Shown in pieces: positions 7,453-12,080 of a stretch of DNA of 12,080 nucleotides (positions are counted from its first letter, which is position 1; each line of letters opens with the position of its first letter). Source of the stretch: Methanobacteriota archaeon (GTDB taxonomy: Archaea > Hydrothermarchaeota > Hydrothermarchaeia > Hydrothermarchaeales > BMS3B); NCBI GenBank assembly GCA_003229935.1, contig QIGD01000025.1:1-12080 (forward strand), read 5' to 3'. Position numbers and translations under genes: made by a program. Under the pieces are notes generated by a model. It saw only the letters and a program-made list of their open reading frames with translations. It had not been told where the DNA came from and made no database searches.

Positions 7453-7474
7453 AAAAAAGGGTGGAATACACCCT
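7453..7474 (-). terminator. Hairpin terminator after the grx-cdc48 copy 2 operon
   Basis: On the minus strand, eight bases after the cdc48 copy 2 stop, AGGGTG pairs with CACCCT around a five-base loop (complement of 7458-7474). A T run follows at once (complement of the A6 tract 7453-7458). This has the form of an intrinsic terminator and separates the two cdc48 genes into different transcripts. Confidence 0.65.
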
Positions 7475-7481
7475 ATCATGC

Positions 7482-9671
7482 CTACTGGAACTTCTTTGCA
7501 ACTTCTTCATAACTCCTGAGTTCTTCCTTGCTGATACTTCTTATCTTCTTGATTGCAGATTCGAAGTGTCTCTTGTGGAGCAGTAGCTCCTTCTTTACAG
7601 TTTCCTTTTCAAGAGACTTTCCTTCTTTAATAAATTCTCTTATAGCCAGCATAACGACCTCGTTGCATACTGATGCTATATCAGCACCGGTATAGCCTTC
7701 TGTATTCTCTACCATCTCTTCAAAGTTCACATCTTCTGCAAGAGGTTTATTCTTTGTATGGAGTTTGAATATTTCTAATCTGGATTTTTTATCTGGTGGG
7801 GGTATATACACAAGCCTGTCGAATCTACCTGGTCTGAGAAGAGCCGGGTCTATAATGTCAGGCCTGTTTGTTGCACCTATAACAACAACACCACGAAGCT
7901 CTTCAAGACCATCCAATTCAGTCAGAATCTGGCTCACAACCCTTTCTGTTACATGGGAACCAGAGCCTGCCCCTCTTGCAGGAACTATTGAGTCTATCTC
8001 ATCCATGAATATGACACACGGTGCGGCCTGCCTCGCCTTTTTGAATGTCTCTCGTACTGCTTTTTCGCTCTCTCCAACCCACTTGCTCAGAAACTCCGGA
8101 CCTTTAACACTTATAAAGTTGGCTTCACTCTCATTTGCCACTGCTTTTGCAAGCATTGTTTTACCTGTACCTGGTGGGCCAAAGAGGAGAATACCATTTG
8201 GAGGGTTGGCATCCATGTATTCAAAAACCTCAGGATACTTAAGAGGCCACTCAACAGCTTCCTTGAGTTCCTGTTTTGCATCCACAAGACCACCTATATC
8301 ACTCCAGTTTACATCAGGCACTTCAACAAGAACTTCACGCATAGCACTGGGTTCTATGTCCATGAAAGCTTCCTGAAAGTCATTATAGCCTACCTGAATC
8401 TTTTCAAGTATCTCAGCAGGGATTGTTTCAAGCTCAAAGTCTATCTCAGGAAGTATTCTTCTGAGCGCGCGCATGGCAGCCTCTTTACAGAGTGCCTCTA
8501 AATCTGCACCAACAAAGCCATGGGTCTTGTTAGCAAAGTGTTCTATTATTTTTGTTCTCTCTTCTTCATTCTCTGGAAGGGGCATGCCTCTTGTGTGAAT
8601 CTGCAGAATTTCCTTTCTTGCATTTCTGTCAGGTACGCCTATTACTATCTCCCTGTCGAATCTGCCGGGCCTTCTCAGAGCAGGGTCTATGGCATCAGGC
8701 CTGTTTGTTGCACCTATGACGACAACTTCTCCTCTGCTTTCAAGGCCATCCATAAGTGAGAGAAGCTGGGCAACAACTCTGCGCTCAACCTCGCCAGTTA
8801 CCTCTTCTCTTTTCGGAGCTATGGCATCCAGTTCATCAATGAAAATTATACTTGGAGCATTCTCCTTTGCTTCATCGAATACCTTCCTGAGGTTCTCTTC
8901 ACTTTCCCCGTAAAACTTACTCATTATTTCTGGGCCAGATATACTGTGGAAGTCAGCATCTGTCTCATTTGCGACTGCCCTAGCAAGGAGTGTTTTGCCT
9001 GTACCTGGTGGGCCATAAAGGAGCACACCCTTGGGAGCTTCTACACCGAGGCGCTCAAAAACCTCAGGATATTTGAGAGGAAGCTCTATCATCTCTCTAA
9101 CTTTTCTTATTTCCTCTCTGAGGCCGCCTATATCTTCATAGGCAACTCTGGGAATTTTTGACTCTTTAATCTCACCTGCAGGTTTTTCACTTATTTCAAT
9201 CTCTGTTGAATAATTTATTATCACTGCATCAGCACGGGGCTGGATTGCTACAGCCACCAGGCCAATCTTCCTTCCCATCACATTTAAATCAACAATGTCG
9301 CCCTTGGATATAGCCCTATTTTCAAGATATGATTTTAGATATGTTTCACCGCCCACTATTCTCAGCTGCTCAGTTGGAGCAAGCTTAACCTTTGTGGCGA
9401 TTTTGGGCTCTATTTTCTTTATCCTTACTTTGTCATCAATACCTATGCCTGCATTCTTTCTTGCGAACCCGTCAATTCTGATTATCCCAAAACCCTCATC
9501 TTCAGGATAGCCTGGCCAGCATATTGCAACAGTGCTTTTTTTGCCTGTAATCTGAACAACATCACCAGTTGTTATGCCCAGTCTATCCATAACGAGAGGG
9601 TCAATTCTTGATACACCTCTCCCAACATCGTTAGATCTGGCTTCTGCCACTTTCAGTTCTAAGTCTTTCAT
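7482..9671 (-). CDS. cdc48: Cdc48/VAT-type AAA+ unfoldase, copy 2
   Basis: A 729-residue double-ring AAA+ unfoldase, paralogous to copy 1. The N domain covers about 1-175. D1 has Walker A GPPGTGKT (220-227), Walker B IIFIDE (275-280), pore loop KFYG (252-255) and RRPGRFD (333-339). D2 has Walker A (498-505), Walker B CVIFMDE (552-558) and pore loop KWVG (530-533). All catalytic motifs are present. Differences from copy 1 include about five extra residues after GMPL in D1 (ENEEERTKIIEHFANK), a Gly/Ser-rich stretch in D2 (RGAGSGSH, 566-573), and a different C-terminus (VAKKFQ). D1 is nearly identical between the copies, while the N domain is much less so, which suggests shared mechanism but different clients or adaptors. 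The ATG has GAGG about eight bases upstream. It starts 20 bases after the glutaredoxin-like gene and is probably co-transcribed with it. Confidence 0.96.
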   Translation of the reverse strand: MKDLELKVAEARSNDVGRGVSRIDPLVMDRLGITTGDVVQITGKKSTVAICWPGYPEDEGFGIIRIDGFARKNAGIGIDDKVRIKKIEPKIATKVKLAPTEQLRIVGGETYLKSYLENRAISKGDIVDLNVMGRKIGLVAVAIQPRADAVIINYSTEIEISEKPAGEIKESKIPRVAYEDIGGLREEIRKVREMIELPLKYPEVFERLGVEAPKGVLLYGPPGTGKTLLARAVANETDADFHSISGPEIMSKFYGESEENLRKVFDEAKENAPSIIFIDELDAIAPKREEVTGEVERRVVAQLLSLMDGLESRGEVVVIGATNRPDAIDPALRRPGRFDREIVIGVPDRNARKEILQIHTRGMPLPENEEERTKIIEHFANKTHGFVGADLEALCKEAAMRALRRILPEIDFELETIPAEILEKIQVGYNDFQEAFMDIEPSAMREVLVEVPDVNWSDIGGLVDAKQELKEAVEWPLKYPEVFEYMDANPPNGILLFGPPGTGKTMLAKAVANESEANFISVKGPEFLSKWVGESEKAVRETFKKARQAAPCVIFMDEIDSIVPARGAGSGSHVTERVVSQILTELDGLEELRGVVVIGATNRPDIIDPALLRPGRFDRLVYIPPPDKKSRLEIFKLHTKNKPLAEDVNFEEMVENTEGYTGADIASVCNEVVMLAIREFIKEGKSLEKETVKKELLLHKRHFESAIKKIRSISKEELRSYEEVAKKFQ

Positions 9672-9691
9672 TTATACCGCCTCTAATATAT

Positions 9692-9955
9692 TCATATCTG
9701 TTTCAGATAGTTTATGACTTCTCTTTCAGAGTTGGGTACACCTACAATTCTGTAAGTACCGTTTATTATCATTGTAGGCACACCCTGTATACCGTACTTT
9801 CTTGATATTTCAGCATTCTCATTTATAGTGACATCTCTTTCTATAAGAAGGGCATTAGGAATCTCTTTGACAATTTTCTCAGCAATGTTCTTTGCTTTTG
9901 GGCAATATGGACATGTAGGAGAGGTAAAGAGCTCAATCAGTATCTGTTTATCCAT
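9692..9955 (-). CDS. Glutaredoxin/thioredoxin-like small disulfide oxidoreductase
   Basis: An 87-residue single thioredoxin-fold protein with the redox motif CPYC (15-18) in FTSPTCPYCPKA. The conserved cis-proline is Pro60 in GVPTMIING. The length and the TSPTCPYCP context match small archaeal glutaredoxin-like proteins of methanogens, which behave as thioredoxins more than glutathione-dependent glutaredoxins. It probably reduces protein disulfides in the cytoplasm, and there is no signal peptide. GGAGG lies about seven bases before the ATG. Its stop is 20 bases from the start of cdc48 copy 2, so the two likely form an operon, linking thiol reduction with protein unfolding by position only. 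A possible TATA-like TTTAAGTA lies at 9990-9997 on the minus strand. Confidence 0.86.
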   Translation of the reverse strand: MDKQILIELFTSPTCPYCPKAKNIAEKIVKEIPNALLIERDVTINENAEISRKYGIQGVPTMIINGTYRIVGVPNSEREVINYLKQI

Positions 9956-10063
9956 ATAATAACCTCCTTTTACTTTACTAACTTTATGTTACTTAAAGAT
10001 TTTACCTTGATGAATAATTTCTGAAATCCATTTATTTCAAGAGTTCAACTTAATTCTCTCAAA

Positions 10064-10099
10064 TTTTCAAAAAACACAAAATATAAAGCTTTTTGAAAA
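10064..10099 (-). terminator. AT-rich inverted repeat after hsp20, probable terminator
   Basis: TTTTCAAAAA (10064-10073) and TTTTTGAAAA (10090-10099) form a perfect 10-bp inverted repeat with a 16-base loop, beginning 16 bases past the hsp20 stop. On the minus strand it includes T runs, as expected for termination between hsp20 and the glutaredoxin-like gene. The stem is A/T-rich and therefore weak. A protein-binding site is the alternative. Confidence 0.45.
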
Positions 10100-10115
10100 T
10101 GTAAATACAAATACA

Positions 10116-10550
10116 TTAGACTTTAATGGTGGTTCTCTCTTCTATCCTCTTCTTTGGTAGTACAATCTGCAGTATCCCATTTTTGAATGTTGTTTTAGCT
10201 TTTGTTGGGTCCACCTCTTCAGGTAGTGCGAAAGCTCTGTAGTACTTCTTGTATCTCCTCTCCTTCCTTATATATCCCTCCTTCTCTTCTTCCTCCTCTT
10301 CTTTCACCTCGGCACTGACTTCAAGACTGTTTTCTGTTGCGTTTAAATCTATGTCCTTCTTATCCACACCTGGTATCTCGATAGTCACTTTAATTTCTCT
10401 GTCAGTTTCTATTATGTCGGCATATGGTTCTCTCACACCCAGCTTTGCAGGAGCAGCCGGTAGTCCAATCCTTTCTCCCATGAGCTCATCAAAAAGCTGG
10501 TTCATTCTCATTTCCAGATTTCTGAGTTCCTCAAAAGTGTCCCTCCACAT
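10116..10550 (-). CDS. hsp20: Small heat-shock protein, Hsp20/alpha-crystallin family
   Basis: An ATP-independent holdase chaperone that forms large oligomers and keeps unfolding proteins soluble. With the start at 10550 it has 144 residues. A variable N-terminal arm (1-40) precedes the alpha-crystallin domain (about 41-134), with IEIPGV (57-62) and the family signature FKNGILQIVLP (122-132). The C-terminal IKV (142-144) is the I-x-I/V motif that docks onto neighbouring dimers. An acidic run, Glu84-Glu89, sits in the central loop. An upstream in-frame ATG (10562) adds only MVIY. I prefer 10550 because GGTGAT lies just before it and because the probable transcription start, near 10560, leaves no room for the longer form. 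Its neighbours are Cdc48 unfoldases and a disulfide reductase, so this is a protein-quality-control cluster. Confidence 0.95.
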   Translation of the reverse strand: MWRDTFEELRNLEMRMNQLFDELMGERIGLPAAPAKLGVREPYADIIETDREIKVTIEIPGVDKKDIDLNATENSLEVSAEVKEEEEEEKEGYIRKERRYKKYYRAFALPEEVDPTKAKTTFKNGILQIVLPKKRIEERTTIKV

Positions 10551-10581
10551 ATATATCACCATTTATATATAAGAATGAAAA

Positions 10582-10608
10582 AACATATAAATTTTACGCT
10601 TATATGTT
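10582..10608 (-). promoter_or_regulatory. hsp20 TATA box overlapped by a perfect inverted repeat, candidate heat-shock operator
   Basis: AACATATAA (10582-10590) and TTATATGTT (10600-10608) are perfect 9-bp inverted arms with a 9-base spacer. The left arm overlaps the minus-strand TATA-like box AAATTTATATG (complement of 10584-10594), which lies about 35-45 bases upstream of the hsp20 start codon. A regulator bound here would block TBP. Pyrococcus Phr and Archaeoglobus HSR1 control hsp20 genes from promoter-overlapping sites, but this repeat does not match the HSR1 palindrome, so the binding protein is unknown. Confidence 0.5.
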
Positions 10609-10794
10609 GTCTGGGGTAGTCTTCCTCAGGTTTCATTATAATTGAAATGGCTATTAACTACCATGTTTAATCTGTAAACCTCTTTAAGTTATATATTGGA
10701 TTATTGTATAATCTTTTATGATATTGTGAGTGGGAAAACCCACCATCTTCAGTGGTTGGATGGGAGCGAACCATTTTTAATTGCCATCAAAATA

Positions 10795-10802
10795 TTTATA
10801 TA
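10795..10802 (+). promoter_or_regulatory. TATA-like box upstream of mrp, inside the insertion relic
   Basis: TTTATATA lies in an AT-rich stretch (10789-10804). Initiation about 25 bases downstream would give a leader of about 220 bases running through the tnpB remnant into mrp. Another AT-rich box, AATATTATAA (11007-11016), is closer, but its expected start point falls on the mrp ribosome-binding site. Which one is used cannot be decided from sequence. Confidence 0.35.
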
Positions 10803-10810
10803 TTAATGAT

Positions 10811-10982
10811 ACCTATTGTGCTCACGTTGACTATGCTGACGTAAATGCTGCGTTCAATATAGCATTGCGTCAAGGCATATGTCAATCTGTTGCAGACAGA
10901 GGATGTAACAGAAGGGAACATTGATATCCCTAAAGAGGCAACTCTATGGACGATGGAGACCTTAGAACCCCACGGACTTTAG
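10811..10982 (+). pseudogene. tnpB: tnpB 3' remnant, frameshifted
   Basis: Bases 10811-10982 align with 52-222 at the left edge. The first part reads CAHVDYADVNAAFNIALRQ, retaining one zinc-ribbon cysteine and the third RuvC Asp. An extra G at about 10903 (GAGGATG where the other copy has GAGATT) shifts the frame, and translation ends at TGA 10921-10923. The catalytic core is absent. This is a dead fragment. Its 3' part still contains the region from which TnpB guide RNAs are normally made. Confidence 0.75.
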
Positions 10983-11044
10983 TCGTGGGAGTATGTCAGT
11001 CTGGGAATATTATAACTGAAAGTAAAAAAAAGGAGGATTTAAAT

Positions 11045-11983
11045 ATGGGTCATGCATGTGGTACAGGTACACGTTCAACAGGCGAAGAGGATAGTGGGTG
11101 TTCAAGCTGTTCCTCAGATGCTGCCCCTGTGGATGCTGATGCTCTATTTAAGGAGCAGGTTCAGGCTACAGAGGGGAGAATGAAGCATATCAAGCATAAA
11201 ATAGCTATAATGTCTGGTAAAGGTGGTGTGGGAAAAACCACTGTAACTGTTAATCTCGCAAAGGCTCTGTCAAATAAGGGTCACAGTGTTGGTATTCTTG
11301 ATGCTGATGTAACAGCTCCAAATGTTGCCAAAATGATGGGTGTTGAAAATCCAGAACTCTACTCCACACCTGCAGGGTTATTCCCACCTGAAAAGGATGG
11401 TATAAAGGTTATTTCCATGGCATTTCTTGCTCCTAAGGATGAGGCAATTATATGGAGAGGGCCTGTTATAATGGGAGTAATAGAGCAGTTTTTGACTGAT
11501 ATTGTGTGGGGAGAACTTGATTATATTCTAATTGACCTTCCTCCAGGCACAGGAGATGAAGCTCTGAGCATAATGCAGCTTCTTCCAGAAATGGATGGGA
11601 TAATAACAGTTACAACACCTCAGGAAGTTGCTGTTCTGGATACACGAAGAAGTATGGATATGGCAAAGACTATGAAGGTACATATTATTGGTATAATCGA
11701 GAATATGAGCGGTTTTGTCTGTCCTCACTGTGGCAAAACTACAAATATTTTCAAGCAGGGTGGTGGCGAAAGGACTGCAGAAGAGCTGAAGGTACCTCTT
11801 CTCGGCAGGATACCAATAGACCAGGCAATTGCTGAGGCCAGTGACTCTGGTGAACCATTTATAACATCTAGCGAAGGTGCAACAAAGGAAGCCTTTGATA
11901 AGGTGGTTGAAAATATAGAGAAAGTAATTGGAAGTCTTGATGAAGAAAGAAAAAAGGAACTTTCAACCCTGTTCAAGGAGTGA
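11045..11983 (+). CDS. mrp: Mrp/Nbp35-family P-loop ATPase, iron-sulfur cluster carrier
   Basis: A 312-residue MinD/SIMIBI-class ATPase of the ApbC/Nbp35 group, which holds a [4Fe-4S] cluster at a dimer interface and passes it to apoproteins. The deviant Walker A is SGKGGVGKTT (57-66), DADVTAPN (86-93) is switch I, and DLPPGTGDE (164-172) is switch II. CPHC (226-229) is the pair that ligates the bridging cluster. The N-terminus has Cys5, Cys19 and Cys22, like the C-X13-C-X2-C part of the Nbp35 N-terminal cluster motif, but the fourth Cys is missing. The frame is open upstream to 10946, through insertion-sequence DNA. I chose ATG 11045 because GGAGG (11032-11036) lies eight bases before it and the protein then begins MGHACG. 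No partner gene is adjacent. Confidence 0.94.
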   Translation: MGHACGTGTRSTGEEDSGCSSCSSDAAPVDADALFKEQVQATEGRMKHIKHKIAIMSGKGGVGKTTVTVNLAKALSNKGHSVGILDADVTAPNVAKMMGVENPELYSTPAGLFPPEKDGIKVISMAFLAPKDEAIIWRGPVIMGVIEQFLTDIVWGELDYILIDLPPGTGDEALSIMQLLPEMDGIITVTTPQEVAVLDTRRSMDMAKTMKVHIIGIIENMSGFVCPHCGKTTNIFKQGGGERTAEELKVPLLGRIPIDQAIAEASDSGEPFITSSEGATKEAFDKVVENIEKVIGSLDEERKKELSTLFKE

Positions 11984-11996
11984 TGGTTTTTGTGAA

Positions 11997-12080
11997 CTAC
12001 CCACGACTAAAGTCGTGGGCTTCCTGAGTCATAGGTGTATCTTGTGCTAGACCTCGAACAGGCATCAAATCGGTATATCC
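11997..12080 (-). CDS. tnpB: Probable TnpB C-terminus of a second element, cut by the window edge
   Basis: The minus-strand frame is open from base 12080 to a TAG at 11999-11997, giving 27 residues that end PMTQEAHDFSRG. This ending, encoded across a hairpin at the element's right end, resembles the C-termini of many archaeal IS1341-type TnpB proteins. No catalytic motif is inside the window, so the call rests on the tail and the hairpin. It converges on mrp with 13 bases between the stops. It differs from the TnpB tail at 1-222 and represents another element type. Confidence 0.55.
   Translation of the reverse strand, partial: GYTDLMPVRGLAQDTPMTQEAHDFSRG
12000..12019 (-). repeat. Terminal palindrome of the right-edge insertion element
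   Basis: CCCACGACTAAAGTCGTGGG is a 9-bp perfect stem with a two-base loop. It spans the last codons of the minus-strand TnpB fragment. The same core occurs in imperfect form in the terminal hairpins at 208-229, 7403-7423 and 10969-10989. It could also terminate mrp transcription. Confidence 0.7.

Larger units (their letters stand above)
10716..10999 (+). mobile_element. Internally deleted IS200/IS605-family element
   Basis: The left end starts TTATGATATTGTGAGTGGG (10716-10734), shared with the relic at 7393-7446. It contains a hairpin, GTGGG-AAAA-CCCAC (10730-10743), and a second imperfect stem, CCATC/GATGG (10743-10762). The right end finishes GTATGTCAG at 10999, as in the copy at 1-239, with a hairpin CCCACG/CGTGGG (10969-10974 with 10984-10989). 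Homology to the left-hand copy resumes only at about 10811, so most of tnpB is lost. The segment fills the gap between the hsp20 promoter and mrp. It also holds a TATA-like box at 10795-10802. Confidence 0.75.

Noticed and set aside
7765..8376. Plus-strand open frame of about 200 codons opposite cdc48 copy 2
   Set aside because: It is a mirror of the conserved D2 coding sequence. A similar shadow exists opposite copy 1, and it has no ribosome-binding site or recognisable domain.
10607..10640. tRNA-like stretch (GGGGTAGTC, then CAGGTTTCA) upstream of hsp20
   Set aside because: No acceptor stem, anticodon arm or true T-arm consensus can be built around it. Only a five-pair hairpin remains.
10946..11044. 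In-frame N-terminal extension of Mrp from ATG 10946
   Set aside because: The 33 residues are encoded by insertion-sequence DNA and its flank, and a strong ribosome-binding site marks ATG 11045. It is kept only as a finding about read-through.

Overview
The window looks like a low-GC euryarchaeal chromosome. The evidence is an aspartate carbamoyltransferase with its own regulatory chain (pyrBI), a split biotin carboxylase next to a biotin ligase (pycA-birA), two double-ATPase Cdc48/VAT proteins, an archaeal-type TrmI, TATA-box-like promoters rather than -10/-35 pairs, and TnpB-type insertion sequences common in archaea. I cannot name the species. An anaerobic methanogen, archaeoglobus-like or ANME-type lineage would fit.

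Layout. Positions 1-239 hold the 3' end of a tnpB gene and the right end of its element. The element stops two bases before the ribosome-binding site of a plus-strand operon, trmI-pyrB-pyrI (252-2396: tRNA m1A methylation and pyrimidine synthesis). This operon converges, with a 4-base overlap, on a minus-strand operon pycA-birA (4891-2393: biotin carboxylase and biotin protein ligase). A 218-base gap follows and holds a possible frameshifted small membrane-protein gene.

Then comes a minus-strand protein-quality-control block: hsp20 (10550-10116), a glutaredoxin-like CPYC protein and cdc48 copy 2 as one operon (9955-7482), and cdc48 copy 1 (7296-5110). Between the two cdc48 genes lie, in transcription order, a hairpin terminator, a 54-base non-coding relic made of insertion-sequence ends, and a TATA-type promoter for copy 1. 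A perfect inverted repeat overlaps the hsp20 TATA box and may be a heat-shock operator.

The last part holds a decayed, internally deleted relative of the left-hand element (10716-10999). It lies directly upstream of a plus-strand Mrp/Nbp35-type P-loop ATPase for iron-sulfur cluster handling (11045-11983). The C-terminus of a second type of TnpB enters from the right edge on the minus strand.

The metabolic genes are conventional. The main points of interest are four insertion-sequence-derived segments placed at gene boundaries, three of which share the same terminal sequences; the tandem cdc48 paralogues with very uneven similarity; the hsp20 operator; and the small ORF at 4940-5081. I see no CRISPR array, rRNA or tRNA, and no clear case for a wholly new multi-gene system.
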